From contig NC_021171.1 of assembly GCF_000242895.2 (NCBI RefSeq), positions 3,940,001-4,004,000 on the forward strand: a DNA stretch of 64,000 nucleotides, given 5' to 3'. The translations under genes and the position numbers were made by a program. This DNA is from Bacillus sp. 1NLA3E (GTDB taxonomy: Bacteria > Bacillota > Bacilli > Bacillales > Cytobacillaceae). The notes beneath the pieces are model-generated. The model saw nothing but the letters and a program-made list of their open reading frames with translations. It was not told the DNA's origin and made no database searches. How positions within the stretch are numbered: the first letter of the stretch is position 1; each line of letters opens with the position of its first letter. Positions 52,832 through 62,769 of the stretch are shown here, piece by piece.

Positions 52832-53113
52832 TTATTTTAAATGATCAAGAATTTTTTGACTTAATTTGTCCATTCCAATTCCAGATATGTAAGCAGTAGC
52901 GATAATAGCTGGAATTTCATAAGTTGTCGGAAGAATGGTTGTCGAAACGATTAAATCGGCACCTTGTTGACGTGACTTAACTTCGGCAATTTTACATTGA
53001 ATGATTTCTGCATTAATGTTATTTTCCTTAACCAAAGTTTCAACCTTCTGACATACTACTGTTGAAGTTGCAATTCCTGCTCCACAAGCTACAAGTATTG
53101 TGAATTTTTTCAT
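52832..53113 (-). CDS. gatB: PTS galactitol-type EIIB, copy 2
   Basis: The 93-residue EIIB takes phosphate from EIIA on its Cys (VACGAGIATSTVVCQKVE; Cys10) and passes it to the sugar. It is nearly identical to the preceding gene, differing at only a handful of positions, so this is a recent tandem duplication. A 145-base spacer lies between the copies. Confidence 0.9.
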   Translation of the reverse strand: MKKFTILVACGAGIATSTVVCQKVETLVKENNINAEIIQCKIAEVKSRQQGADLIVSTTILPTTYEIPAIIATAYISGIGMDKLSQKILDHLK

Positions 53114-53258
53114 GATGTTACCCCCGTAAATTTATTTTAATAGCAAAATTAATTTTGCTTTGTTTCCAAACTTAATAGCTGCTATAACCGTATGAAATTT
53201 CCCCAAAATATAATGATAATAAAATTGATTAGAACGAGTTTACATAGTTTTTTTCATA

Positions 53259-53543
53259 TTAGTCTTTTAGATGATCAAGAATTTTTTGATCTAGTTTATC
53301 CATCCCAATTCCAGAAATATAAGCAGTTGCAATGATTGCTGGAATTTCATAGGTTGTTGGTAGAATAGTTGTTGATACGATTAAATCGGCACCTTGTTGA
53401 CGTGATTTAACCTCGGCAATTTTACATTGAATGATTTCTGCATTAATGTTATGTTCTTTCACCAAATTCTCAACCTTCTGACATACCACAGTTGAGGTCG
53501 CGATTCCTGCCCCACAAGCCACTAGTATTGTATACTTTTTCAC
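53259..53543 (-). CDS. gatB: PTS galactitol-type EIIB, copy 1
   Basis: The 94-residue EIIB has the phosphocysteine motif VACGAGIATSTVVC. I prefer the GTG at 53543, 8 bases after AAGGAGG, over the GTG three codons upstream, which overlaps that site. It lies between the EIIA gene and the duplicate EIIB. Confidence 0.9.
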   Translation of the reverse strand: MKKYTILVACGAGIATSTVVCQKVENLVKEHNINAEIIQCKIAEVKSRQQGADLIVSTTILPTTYEIPAIIATAYISGIGMDKLDQKILDHLKD

Positions 53544-53593
53544 TTTTTTCACCTCCTTTCAAATCTGAAACTTCGAATGAATCTCAGTTTCCT

Positions 53594-54046
53594 TTAGGCG
53601 AAAATTGCACGAACATCAGTACTGTTTGATGATTGTAATAATTCTTCAATCTTGCTGCCATCTTGAATGACACCAATGATCTGTTGTAAAACGTTTAATT
53701 GGTTATGTGGTTCATTAAGTCCTAACATGAATACCACATTTACATCAACTTGTTTGGTGTTATCATCCATTAAATAAAATGGAACGGGTTTCTCTAGAGT
53801 TGCCACTGCAATAAATTGTTCAAACACAAATTCTGGATCTGTATGAGGGATAGCTATGTTATATTTATCCATATTTAACCCTGTTGGGAATATAGCTTCT
53901 CTTGCATTCACTTTTTCCAAATAAGCTTCACTTACGTATCCCTTTTTGAATGCTTCTTGGTACAACACTTCAAATAGCTGTTCCTTGCTTTCACAATTTA
54001 CATGAACCTTAATCAATTCATCTTTTAAAAATTGTTCTATAGACAT
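53594..54046 (-). CDS. gatA: PTS galactitol/fructose-type EIIA
   Basis: The 150-residue EIIA carries the phosphorylated His in YNIAIPHTDPEFV and the conserved REAIFPTGL segment. It receives phosphate from HPr and hands it to EIIB. AGGGAGAG precedes the ATG. It follows the PRD regulator gene by 37 bases, so regulator and transporter are likely one transcript. Confidence 0.9.
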   Translation of the reverse strand: MSIEQFLKDELIKVHVNCESKEQLFEVLYQEAFKKGYVSEAYLEKVNAREAIFPTGLNMDKYNIAIPHTDPEFVFEQFIAVATLEKPVPFYLMDDNTKQVDVNVVFMLGLNEPHNQLNVLQQIIGVIQDGSKIEELLQSSNSTDVRAIFA

Positions 54047-54083
54047 TGAATCTCTCTCCCTTGCACCCGGTGACTATATATTT

Positions 54084-56129
54084 TTATATTGAATATGATT
54101 TAATCATTTGATGGATATCATTTTCATTTTTCATTTGAATGATCTTGTTAACATCGTTAGTCTCGCCAGATAGCTTCATTAATTGGAGCAAAGCACTAAA
54201 ATGTTGATTTTTATCCACTGCTGCGATAACAACGACTAAGTGTACTTTGTGATTCTCTTCAAACTCGAGACCATTTTTTATTTTCAACAAACTCATTCCA
54301 ATTGAATTAACACCTTCGTCTGGACTTGCATGTGGAATGGCGATATTGGTTCTTAAAACGATAAACGGAGACATGGTCGGATATTGACTTTGCATAGCTT
54401 CTACATAGGTTTCTGTTATGATTCCCTTACTTAACAAAGGTTCCGATGCGATTGAAATAGCTTCTTGCCAATTTTCTACATTATCTCTTAAGATGATTCG
54501 TTCGGGAGTAATCAAGTCTGATAGAGTAAACCCATGCTTCTGTTGTTTTTCGCTCGTTTCTTGTGTTGAAAAATAATCCTGTAAGGCATTCATTAATGAT
54601 TGTTTTCCCTCGATCTTTACATATTTTTCGATAATGTTCATGATTTGATCAACATTGATAACAGATGAGTTTAAACCAAAAATTTCTTTCATAACTCTTT
54701 GGCGTAATTGCACCTTTTCATACTCGGTAATAAACCTGTCAACAATAAATAATTGTTTATCGGTTTGCAACGGTACTGGTGAAAATACGATATCTGTTTC
54801 CATTTTCAGCAGTTCAAATTCTCGAACGGATAACGCATCGTAAAAATAAAATTCTGGAAATAACCCTCGTAATGTATTTTCCATTAGCTTCGAAATCGAA
54901 ACACCATTCGGACAAACAACCACTGCTTTTTTCTTGATATGGATGGTTTCGCCAATATTAATTAAATGTCCACCAATATAAATGGTGATAAACATAATTT
55001 CACTTTCCGGAATTTCAGAACCGATATAATCTTCAAATGGCTTAATAGAATCCTTAACTATATAATGAACGGCTTCAAATTGATCGCTAACTTTTTCTAA
55101 TACAGAATAGTTGGTGGTCAAATGATATTTAATTCGGTAATATGCCGGTTTCATATGTTGAATTAATCTTTGCAGTAATATGTCCTTATCCTTTAGCGTT
55201 ACACATGCTTTTTTCTCGAATAAATTTAAGCTTTCTTCCAAAGCTTTTCTTAGCTGAGGAATTTCAGTATCCGTTAAAAACTGTGATGATAAAACATTTG
55301 ATGTAAGCAGCTGCAAGGTTAAGAACAATCGCTCTGCCTCTGGAATTTTGTTAACGTCTTGTATTAATAATTCTGCTGCTTCATATTCTTTTGTATCCGA
55401 CAACTCTTTATAATCGATATGGTAAGAATCGGTTATTAACTTGTCTCTTTTGATCCTTTTCAAAAGAATAGCAATTACGTATGGAAGAATCTTAATTTTT
55501 TCGTCAATAAATTTAAGATGTAATTTTGTTTCTACATCTTCCATCTGGCTTCTTAATTCGTCAATTTCAGTTTTGGAAATTCGGATCAGTTGTTCAATAT
55601 AACCTTCTCCGTTGTAGATGCCAAATATCGACTGTAATATATCGATAAGTAGTTTTCTTTTATCCCATTCACTGCCTGCCAAATCATAGCCATGAATTCT
55701 TGAATAGTCTATTTCTAGTTGATACGGATTGATAATATTCTGAGCATATTTCAAATCACGAAGGACTGTGTTTTTGCTCACTTCCATTGCAGTTGTGAAA
55801 TGAATTAGTGATAATTCTTCATCACTGCTTAAAATCATTAATAAGATGAGTTGGGCTCGTTCTTTTTCAGAAGGAATATACTTACTATTTGTTCTCTCCG
55901 TTTTTTTCGCTAGCAGGTCTAATAATTTTGGATTGACGATGAACTTTCCGCTATTTGTTCTTTTTATAGTCGGATAGTTTTTCCCATCTAGCCAATCATT
56001 AATTTTTTTAAAACTGTAACTCACTTGTCTTCGAGATAGTTGATGTTTTTCTTCTAAAATAGTATTTGAGATTTCGGGGTTAGATAAAACCTCATTTAAT
56101 AAAAGGTTACTCCTTTCGTCTAAATACAT
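54084..56129 (-). CDS. PRD-containing PTS-regulated transcription activator (MtlR/LicR type)
   Basis: The 681-residue multidomain regulator has N-terminal helix-turn-helix and Mga-like DNA-binding domains (about 1-170), two PRD domains (about 180-400), an EIIB-Gat-like domain (about 405-490) and a C-terminal EIIA domain with His near 598 (NIAIPHASPDEG). Phosphorylation by HPr and EII proteins should tune it to substrate supply. It is the first gene of the sugar locus and has AGGGGGAG before its ATG. Confidence 0.9.
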   Translation of the reverse strand: MYLDERSNLLLNEVLSNPEISNTILEEKHQLSRRQVSYSFKKINDWLDGKNYPTIKRTNSGKFIVNPKLLDLLAKKTERTNSKYIPSEKERAQLILLMILSSDEELSLIHFTTAMEVSKNTVLRDLKYAQNIINPYQLEIDYSRIHGYDLAGSEWDKRKLLIDILQSIFGIYNGEGYIEQLIRISKTEIDELRSQMEDVETKLHLKFIDEKIKILPYVIAILLKRIKRDKLITDSYHIDYKELSDTKEYEAAELLIQDVNKIPEAERLFLTLQLLTSNVLSSQFLTDTEIPQLRKALEESLNLFEKKACVTLKDKDILLQRLIQHMKPAYYRIKYHLTTNYSVLEKVSDQFEAVHYIVKDSIKPFEDYIGSEIPESEIMFITIYIGGHLINIGETIHIKKKAVVVCPNGVSISKLMENTLRGLFPEFYFYDALSVREFELLKMETDIVFSPVPLQTDKQLFIVDRFITEYEKVQLRQRVMKEIFGLNSSVINVDQIMNIIEKYVKIEGKQSLMNALQDYFSTQETSEKQQKHGFTLSDLITPERIILRDNVENWQEAISIASEPLLSKGIITETYVEAMQSQYPTMSPFIVLRTNIAIPHASPDEGVNSIGMSLLKIKNGLEFEENHKVHLVVVIAAVDKNQHFSALLQLMKLSGETNDVNKIIQMKNENDIHQMIKSYSI

Positions 56130-56178
56130 GTTGTCTCCCCCTTATCTATTTATAGTTTAACAGGTATATGAAACCTTT

Positions 56179-56192
56179 TGTTTACGCTTTCA
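56179..56192 (-). promoter_or_regulatory. cre site (CcpA) before the sugar locus
   Basis: TGAAAGCGTAAACA on the minus strand matches the cre consensus TGWAARCGYTWNCW at 13 of 14 positions and lies about 50 bases before the regulator start. Confidence 0.65.
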
Positions 56193-56365
56193 TTACCATT
56201 TGTTGCGCTTGAATTGTTCAGCATGAGAATTTATTTTTCCTATTTTTACTATTTCTCAATAAGGAAATAATATGACATTCGCAAAAATATAAAGTGAAAG
56301 ATGTATATTTCTCACGACATATCACTAAGTTGATTCATTTATGCGCCGCTCCCCCCCTTTTCCTC

Positions 56366-56408
56366 AAAAAAAGATAAGAACCCGACTGAATACAGCCAAG
56401 TTCTTATC
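56366..56408 (-). terminator. Terminator after the bh gene
   Basis: 9-bp stem GATAAGAAC/GTTCTTATC (56373-56381 with 56400-56408), then TTTTTTT on the minus strand. Confidence 0.85.
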
Positions 56409-56418
56409 GATTCTACTT

Positions 56419-56748
56419 TCACCATTTATAGTTTTTCACTATTTTTCTAGTATCATGGATTTCCTTTAACATTCGAAAAGGCTTGCTTACAACTCTTAGT
56501 GGAAAGGTTAACAAAAAGTGGCTTAAGTCTTTACGATATTCTTCGGTAATCCGAGTTGGCTTCGTAGAAATCCGCTCGTATAATTCTTTATACATCTCTC
56601 TAGTGACATCCACTGACATCTCAACGACCCGGTGGCACATCTCGCACTCTACATGAGACAACCTATTATTAATATAAGCAAGTTTATGAGATACTTCTTC
56701 TTCACAATGAACACAATATAAGTCTGCTTCCATATCTATTATTTTCAC
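56419..56748 (-). CDS. bh protein, small Cys-rich protein of unknown function
   Basis: The 109-residue protein contains two CxxC pairs (YCVHCEEEV and VECEMCHRVV) that probably bind one zinc, followed by a basic helical tail. It resembles proteins called bh in many Bacillus genomes, with no known role. I chose the GTG at 56748 because GAGG lies 8 bases before it. It is transcribed alone. Confidence 0.6.
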   Translation of the reverse strand: MKIIDMEADLYCVHCEEEVSHKLAYINNRLSHVECEMCHRVVEMSVDVTREMYKELYERISTKPTRITEEYRKDLSHFLLTFPLRVVSKPFRMLKEIHDTRKIVKNYKW

Positions 56749-56883
56749 ACCAAGCACCTCTTTGAACCATTATATTTTTAATTTTAACCCAAGTTGAGCC
56801 AGCGAGCATGTATGAATATGAAAAATAATAATATATTTAAATAACAAAATGAAAATGACCAGTATTTTAAATCTTAGAAATGC

Positions 56884-56917
56884 AAAAAAAAAGCTAGCCC
56901 AAAAATATGAGCTAACT
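56884..56917 (-). terminator. Terminator after amtB
   Basis: 9-bp stem AGTTAGCTC/GGGCTAGCT (with G-T pairs), followed by nine Ts on the minus strand. Confidence 0.8.
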
Positions 56918-56939
56918 CAATTAAAATAAATTCAAAGTA

Positions 56940-58244
56940 TCACCCAACAATTTTTTTCACTTTTGCTGGAGCAACCATGATCCCTGTTGTTTCTTCAAAA
57001 TTATACAGGCTAGTCGGTAAATCAGTAAATCGTTCTAGCTCGTTGTAAGCTGGGATTCCGTGATAAGACATGTCTAATCCTTCATCCTCTTCGCGTTCTG
57101 TTGCACGAAGTCCAGTCGTTTTTTCTGCTACTTTAGCCATAAAAGTCCCACCAACAAATCCCCAAGTACAAGCAACTACTGCACCTAAAAGTTGGATCCC
57201 TAATAATGAAGCATTTCCTGTAGTAAATAAACCGTGGGTCGAATCAAACAGACCAACCGCGATTGTACCAAACATACCATTAAAGCCATGGACAGAGACG
57301 GCACCTACTGGATCATCAATTTTCAGATGATCAATCAGGAGTGTTGCATAGATGACGATGACCCCACTGATAATCCCAATAGCGATTGCACTCCATTGAG
57401 ATATAGTTGCACAACCTGCTGTCACCGCCACTAATCCTGATAGGACACCGTTAATCGTCATACTTGGATCTGCTTTTCCAAACTTTTTCATCGTTAGGAA
57501 GAGTGCGGCAGTTCCACCACTTGCTCCTGCAAGCATCGTATTAATGGCGATTGCGGCTAACGCTGGATTAGAAGCATCTAATGTATTACCTGCATTAAAA
57601 CCAAACCAGCCGAACCACAAAATAAACGCTCCAGCTGAAGCCAACGGAATATTACTAGGTGCAAATACATTTGCACTCCCGTCCGAATTAAATCTACCTT
57701 TTCTAGGACCCAAAACTCTCGCCATTGCCAAAGCAGCAAAGCCTCCGACTGCATGAATAGCAGCTGATCCAGCAAAATCCACCACTCCAAGCTTCGATAA
57801 CCAGCCATTGGGATTCCAAAACCAATGACCAGATAGAGGGTAAATAACAATCGTAATTAAAGCCGCCGTTAGTATATAAGCCTTAAAATTCATTCTTTCG
57901 GCGACTGCACCTGACACAATCGAAATGCAAGCAACTGCAAAACCCATTTGGAACAGTACAAACGCTCCACTCGGTAATGACATTGAAAGGTGGATTTTTT
58001 CCGGACTTCCGAATAACGTGGTCCCCACTAATCCGAATGAATCTTTACCAAACATGATACCAAAACCGATTAACCAAAAGGCTAGAGCGCCAATCGTCAA
58101 GTCAACAAAAATCTTCATCGTCACATTTACAGCATTTTTAGTCCGAACAAAGCCCGATTCAAGAAGGCTGAAGCCACCTTCCATGAACAAAACCATCGCA
58201 GCTGCAAGGACTACCCAAATGGTATTCACATACATTAACTTCAC
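56940..58244 (-). CDS. amtB: Ammonium transporter
   Basis: The 434-residue channel has eleven membrane helices and the Amt signatures FAGSAAIHAVGGFAALAMA and VSVHGFNGMFGTIAVG, which hold the two pore histidines. It takes up ammonium when nitrogen is scarce. The start is GTG after AAAGGGG. It follows glnK by 5 bases, the usual pairing in which GlnK blocks the channel when nitrogen is plentiful. Confidence 0.94.
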   Translation of the reverse strand: MKLMYVNTIWVVLAAAMVLFMEGGFSLLESGFVRTKNAVNVTMKIFVDLTIGALAFWLIGFGIMFGKDSFGLVGTTLFGSPEKIHLSMSLPSGAFVLFQMGFAVACISIVSGAVAERMNFKAYILTAALITIVIYPLSGHWFWNPNGWLSKLGVVDFAGSAAIHAVGGFAALAMARVLGPRKGRFNSDGSANVFAPSNIPLASAGAFILWFGWFGFNAGNTLDASNPALAAIAINTMLAGASGGTAALFLTMKKFGKADPSMTINGVLSGLVAVTAGCATISQWSAIAIGIISGVIVIYATLLIDHLKIDDPVGAVSVHGFNGMFGTIAVGLFDSTHGLFTTGNASLLGIQLLGAVVACTWGFVGGTFMAKVAEKTTGLRATEREEDEGLDMSYHGIPAYNELERFTDLPTSLYNFEETTGIMVAPAKVKKIVG

Positions 58245-58249
58245 GTTTT

Positions 58250-58609
58250 TTACCCCTTTCGATTTACAAGGTCATCAATTGATAAATCCGAAGTGCCAGT
58301 CCGAATATTATAGGCTTCAATAATTGGGTAGACATAAATTTTCCCATCCCCGTCTTCTCCAGTTTGTGCTGATTTCATAATCGCATTTATTGTTAATTCA
58401 ACCATATAGTCAGATAAAACAATTTCAAGTTTTACTTTTGGATGCAGAGTAACTTGATAATTTTTCCCTCGGTAAACTCCTTGAGTATCCTTTTGCTTTC
58501 CTCTACCAACTATTTGAGACACCGTAAATCCTGTTATTCCAATACTTTTCAATCCTTTTATTGTTTCAGTAATCTTTTCCGGTCTTATGATTGCCTCAAT
58601 TTTTTTCAT
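58250..58609 (-). CDS. glnK: Nitrogen regulatory protein PII (GlnK/NrgB)
   Basis: The 119-residue trimeric PII signal protein binds ATP/ADP and 2-oxoglutarate and gates AmtB. It starts MKKIEAIIRPEKITETIKGL and has the T-loop KDTQGVYRGKNYQVTLHPKV, GKIYVYPIIEAYNIRTG and a C-loop tail. I chose the ATG at 58609, after GAGG. A GlnR/TnrA-type box and a strong SigA promoter lie upstream. Confidence 0.93.
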   Translation of the reverse strand: MKKIEAIIRPEKITETIKGLKSIGITGFTVSQIVGRGKQKDTQGVYRGKNYQVTLHPKVKLEIVLSDYMVELTINAIMKSAQTGEDGDGKIYVYPIIEAYNIRTGTSDLSIDDLVNRKG

Positions 58610-58627
58610 TGTATTCCTCAATTCGTA

Positions 58628-58644
58628 TGTAAGGTTTTATAACA
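58628..58644. promoter_or_regulatory. GlnR/TnrA box
   Basis: TGTAAGGTTTTATAACA fits the consensus TGTNANAWWWTNTNACA with one mismatch. It lies just downstream of the predicted transcription start of glnK-amtB, a position that fits repression. Confidence 0.7.
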
Positions 58645-58658
58645 CTATTCCGTTATGA

Positions 58659-58686
58659 ATTATAACAATAAAATAGAAAGTGTCAA
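58659..58686 (-). promoter_or_regulatory. SigA promoter of glnK-amtB
   Basis: TTGACA, 16 bases, TATAAT on the minus strand: perfect consensus hexamers. The predicted start is near 58652. Confidence 0.85.
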
Positions 58687-58784
58687 TACAAATAATTTAA
58701 AATTTTCAGTCTAAATACTTTATTATGCTAATCAGATATTTCGTCAATACTGAAGATAGAAAGTTTCCACTCGAGGTGATCCGT

Positions 58785-59540
58785 TTGTCCCAGAATGTCT
58801 ATAACTATTTTTTAAGATTCCCACTTGTTATCAGAATTTTATTTATGGCCTTTTTCATAATGGTTATATTCGGAATGTTTATTCATTTAATTGAACCAAC
58901 CAATTTTCCAACAGTATTTGATGGAATTTGGTGGGCCATCGTGACTGCCTCTACAGTCGGCTATGGGGACTTTGTACCAAAATCAATACTAGGGAGGATT
59001 GCTGGAATATTTCTCATTTTCTTAGGAGCTAGTTTTCTCACTTTCTATTTTAGTAATTTGGCAACTATCGCTGTAACAAAACAAAACGAATATTTAGAAG
59101 GGAAGCGTCTATATAAAGGGAGAGGTCATTTAATCATTATTGGTTGGAATGAACGTTCACGGGAAATGGTAGAAATTTTATCGAAAGAGGATAAAGGTAA
59201 ACAAATGATATTAATCGATGACTCATTGGGAAACCTCCCTGTTAAACAACCTAATGTCCATTTTATTAAGGGAAGATCCAATCGTGATGAAACACTAATC
59301 AACGCTAATTTACATGCTGCCGAATGTGTGATAATTACCGCGGACCCCAATAAAGACGAGCTCCAAACAGACATGCATACCATATTAACATTGTTAGCCA
59401 TAAAAGGCCTTAATCCTTCTGTAAAGTGTATTGTGGAAATTTTAACTACCGAACAGGTTTTAAACGCAGGGCGCGCCGGTGCAGATGAAGTAATCAGATC
59501 GAATAAGATTATTAGCACAGCGATGCTAGGTAAAATATAA
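58785..59540 (+). CDS. yugO: Potassium channel protein with RCK domain (YugO-like)
   Basis: The 251-residue product has two membrane helices around the pore with the selectivity filter STVGYGD, followed by an RCK/TrkA-N domain (IIGWNERSREMVEIL, then LIDDSL). In B. subtilis YugO passes K+ and takes part in electrical signalling in biofilms. I prefer the TTG at 58785 because GAGGTGAT is 6 bases upstream; an ATG 20 codons earlier has no ribosome site. Confidence 0.85.
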   Translation: MSQNVYNYFLRFPLVIRILFMAFFIMVIFGMFIHLIEPTNFPTVFDGIWWAIVTASTVGYGDFVPKSILGRIAGIFLIFLGASFLTFYFSNLATIAVTKQNEYLEGKRLYKGRGHLIIIGWNERSREMVEILSKEDKGKQMILIDDSLGNLPVKQPNVHFIKGRSNRDETLINANLHAAECVIITADPNKDELQTDMHTILTLLAIKGLNPSVKCIVEILTTEQVLNAGRAGADEVIRSNKIISTAMLGKI

Positions 59541-59596
59541 ACTAATCCACCAGCAGGCTTTTATCAATCCTACTGATGGAGCGTTTCTCGAATAAT

Positions 59597-60007
59597 TCAA
59601 GTTTGCACTAACAGCAGACTTTCGAGTTCTTTGACTAACGCTTTTCCCATCTCTAGGTAATTTTCTGGAATCTCCCCATCTTTATCTACTGGTTCTTGAA
59701 ATTGATTAAATGTAGCTGAGGAATTATCACTGTGAGCTTGATCAACTAGACCCTGTTGGTACACATGAGATAATAAATAAGGTCTTCCAAACTCCACTGT
59801 ACAATTGGAATCATCTAGCTGTCCATCAACGGCTGTAAACGGCAGTCGTAAAAACCGATAGGCGCCATCATCAGTCATTTTATAATCAAATGCCCCCTGA
59901 TCATAATCCCAATTTCCGCCGATCGAGTAGCCTTTTGGTTTTAACTTTTGCTCAAGTTTAAACAAGTCAAAGTGTTCCCCTTCAAGTCGAGAAAGAATTT
60001 CGATCAT
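59597..60007 (-). CDS. yugN: YugN-like protein
   Basis: A 136-residue protein matching the YugN family (MIEILSRLEGEHFDLFKLEQ; VEFGRPYLLSHVYQQG). Its function is unknown. The yugO-yugN-pgi-yugK neighbourhood is the same as in B. subtilis, which supports the assignment. It follows the pgi terminator. Confidence 0.8.
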   Translation of the reverse strand: MIEILSRLEGEHFDLFKLEQKLKPKGYSIGGNWDYDQGAFDYKMTDDGAYRFLRLPFTAVDGQLDDSNCTVEFGRPYLLSHVYQQGLVDQAHSDNSSATFNQFQEPVDKDGEIPENYLEMGKALVKELESLLLVQT

Positions 60008-60049
60008 ATGTTACCGCCTTTCAAAGCTTTTAAGGTTAGTTTCCCCTAA

Positions 60050-60096
60050 AAAAAATGAAAGATGACCCAGAAATGATTTCTGAGTCATCTTTCATT
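60050..60096 (-). terminator. Terminator after pgi
   Basis: Long stem (60056-60073 with 60077-60094, one mismatch) with a 3-base loop, then TTTTTTTT on the minus strand. Confidence 0.9.
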
Positions 60097-60104
60097 TGCC
60101 CTTA

Positions 60105-61451
60105 TTATAATCTTTTTTCGAGTTCTGCCTTTTTCGCTTCAAACCCTGGTTTTCCTAATAAAGCAAACATATTCACTTTATAAGCTTCAACTCCAGGTTG
60201 ATCAAACGGGTTCACTCCTAATAAATATCCACTCATTGCACAAGCTTTTTCAAAGAAATACGCCAAATAACCAAATGTATATTCATCCATCGATGGAATC
60301 GAAACAATAAGATTTGGTACTCCGCCATCAGTATGGGCAAGCATCGTTCCTTCAAACGCTTTGTTATTAACGAAATCAACGGTTTTCCCTGCAAGGTAAT
60401 TCAAACCATCAAGATCATTACTTTCTTCCTCAACTGTAAGTTCATGACGTGACTTTTCAACTTTTACAATCGTTTCAAACAAATCACGGCGACCTTCTTG
60501 GACATATTGGCCAAGTGAATGCAAATCAGTTGAGAAGTTTGCCGATGAAGGGAAAATTCCTTTTTGATCTTTTCCTTCACTTTCGCCAAACAATTGCTTC
60601 CACCATTCGGAGAAATATTGTAAGCCTGGCTCGTAGTTGATAAGCATTTCAATTGTTTTACCCTTATTATAAAGAACATTACGGACTGCAGCATATTGGT
60701 AAGCAGCATTCTCTTCCAATTCAGATTTTCCGAAATCCTCTCTAGCTTGAGCAGCCCCCTTCATCATGGCATCAATATCAGCACCAGTAGCAGCAATCGG
60801 CAATAACCCTACTGCAGTTAGAACAGAATATCTTCCACCTACATCATCTGGAATCACAAAGGTTTGGAAGCCTTCTTCTGTTGCGAGAGTTTTCAAAGCT
60901 CCTCTAGCTTTATCTGTTGTAGCGTAAATACGCTCACGCGCTTGGTCAACACCGTACTTTTCTTCAAGAAGCTTCCGGAAAATACGGAAAGCAAGTGCTG
61001 GTTCTGTAGTTGTTCCAGATTTAGAGATGACATTAATAGAGAAGTCTTTGCCTTCTAGAAGATCCATTACATCTCTCATATAAGTTGAACTAATATTATT
61101 TCCAACAAAGATAACTTGAGGGGTTTTGCGAGTTTCTTTTGGTAAAGCATTATAAAAACTGTGATTAAGCATGTCAATAGCAGCGCGTGCACCTAAATAC
61201 GATCCGCCAATGCCAATAACTAGAAGCACATCTGAATCAGATTTAATTTTTTCAGCAGCTTTTTGAATACGCGCAAACTCTTCTTTATCGTAATTAACAG
61301 GAAGGTCAATCCAGCCTAAAAAATCACTTCCAGCTCCAGTTTGCTCATGTAAAGAATGGTGAGCAACTTTAACGAAATCCCTTAAATATGTAACCTCATG
61401 CTCTCCAAAAAATTGAAGGGCTTTTGAGTAATCAAAACGAACATGTGTCAT
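60105..61451 (-). CDS. pgi: Glucose-6-phosphate isomerase
   Basis: Interconverts glucose-6-P and fructose-6-P in glycolysis. The 448-residue product has [32 protein letters not shown], the [17 protein letters not shown] signature, [15 protein letters not shown] and the lysine-containing [13 protein letters not shown] lies 7 bases before the ATG. It is a single-gene unit. Confidence 0.96.
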   Translation of the reverse strand: MTHVRFDYSKALQFFGEHEVTYLRDFVKVAHHSLHEQTGAGSDFLGWIDLPVNYDKEEFARIQKAAEKIKSDSDVLLVIGIGGSYLGARAAIDMLNHSFYNALPKETRKTPQVIFVGNNISSTYMRDVMDLLEGKDFSINVISKSGTTTEPALAFRIFRKLLEEKYGVDQARERIYATTDKARGALKTLATEEGFQTFVIPDDVGGRYSVLTAVGLLPIAATGADIDAMMKGAAQAREDFGKSELEENAAYQYAAVRNVLYNKGKTIEMLINYEPGLQYFSEWWKQLFGESEGKDQKGIFPSSANFSTDLHSLGQYVQEGRRDLFETIVKVEKSRHELTVEEESNDLDGLNYLAGKTVDFVNNKAFEGTMLAHTDGGVPNLIVSIPSMDEYTFGYLAYFFEKACAMSGYLLGVNPFDQPGVEAYKVNMFALLGKPGFEAKKAELEKRL

Positions 61452-61605
61452 GTATGATCCTCCGTTTATTTTTTATTCCTTTTCACTTTAACGAATGAAG
61501 CTGGGATAATCAAGAATCATTCTTCACTGTAAGCGTGATCAAAGTGAAAACATTTTTACATTATTCTACACTATCTTTGTGATTCTAAGTAAATCATGTC
61601 ATATT

Positions 61606-62769
61606 TTATAAGGATGCCCGATAAATTGACAAAACATCATCTTTATTTAGGTGTTTAAACTTACCAAATTCTCCGTTTATCATCGCTTTATCAGCCATAA
61701 CATCTAACTGACTATCATCGATTTCATAATCAGCCAAACGCGCCGGGGCACCAAGACTACTCCAAAATCCACGAAGCTTCTCTATTCCCGCTAAACCTAC
61801 TTCTTCGGCACTTTTTCCAGTAGCGTCTATTCCAAAAACTCGTTCAGCAAGTTGAGCAAATCGCTCAGGCTTTACATGTAAATTATGTTTCATCCAGTTT
61901 GGAAAAAGAATAGCAAGACCCCCACCATGTGGAATATCATAAACAGCTGAAACCGCATGTTCAATATTATGGGTCGCCCAATCTCCGCTGTATCCCATTG
62001 AAAGCATCCCATTTAACGCCATTGTTCCATTATATAAAATGGTTGCCCGATGCTCATAGCTTTCCAGGTTTTCTAACAATTTGGGGGCTGTTTCCATAGT
62101 TGTTATCAATAGTGATTCACACATTCTGTCCTGAAGCACAGTATTTTCTTCTAGATGGAAATAGTGTTCCAACACATGTGCCATCATGTCAACAATCCCA
62201 TAAACCGTCTGTTTTAAAGGCACTGTAAAAGTATGTTCTGGATCTAAGATTGAAAACCTTGGAAATACATAGGGACTACCCCAACCATATTTTTCATTGG
62301 TTTCCCAATTTGTAATAACAGAACCAGCATTCATCTCAGAACCTGTTGCAGCGAGGGTAAGCACGGTTCCAAATGGAAGTGCACCATTTACGCCAGCTTT
62401 CTTTGTAATCAAGTCCCAGGCGTCACCATCATATTTTGCTCCAGCTGCAATCGCCTTTGTACAATCTATGACACTGCCACCACCAACAGCCAGCAAAAAG
62501 TCGATTCCTTCATTTTTGCAAATTTCCACCCCTTTGCGAACAGTAGAAATCCTCGGATTTGGCTCAACTCCACTTAGCTCAAAAATTTCTGCACCAGTTT
62601 GTTTAAGAGTTCGGATCGTTTTATCGTATAAACCGCTTTTTTTTATACTTCCACCACCATATACAAATAATACCTTTTTTCCGTATTGGGGTATTTCAGT
62701 TGTTAGACTTTCAAGTTGACCTTTTCCAAATATTAATTTTGTAGGATTCCAGTATGTAAAATTATCCAA
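61606..62769 (-). CDS. Iron-containing alcohol dehydrogenase (YugJ/YugK, butanol dehydrogenase type)
   Basis: The 387-residue group III dehydrogenase reduces aldehydes with NAD(P)H. It has [15 protein letters not shown], the nucleotide site [16 protein letters not shown], and metal ligands in [11 protein letters not shown] and [23 protein letters not shown] chose the TTG at 62769, which gives the family's typical [11 protein letters not shown] start and lies 8 bases after an AAGG site; the GTG three codons upstream overlaps that site. Confidence 0.9.
   Translation of the reverse strand: MDNFTYWNPTKLIFGKGQLESLTTEIPQYGKKVLFVYGGGSIKKSGLYDKTIRTLKQTGAEIFELSGVEPNPRISTVRKGVEICKNEGIDFLLAVGGGSVIDCTKAIAAGAKYDGDAWDLITKKAGVNGALPFGTVLTLAATGSEMNAGSVITNWETNEKYGWGSPYVFPRFSILDPEHTFTVPLKQTVYGIVDMMAHVLEHYFHLEENTVLQDRMCESLLITTMETAPKLLENLESYEHRATILYNGTMALNGMLSMGYSGDWATHNIEHAVSAVYDIPHGGGLAILFPNWMKHNLHVKPERFAQLAERVFGIDATGKSAEEVGLAGIEKLRGFWSSLGAPARLADYEIDDSQLDVMADKAMINGEFGKFKHLNKDDVLSIYRASL

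Larger units (their letters stand above)
56130..56418. other. Gap upstream of the PRD regulator
   Basis: Contains a cre site (56179-56192) and, at the right, the terminator of the next gene. I see no further gene. Confidence 0.5.
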
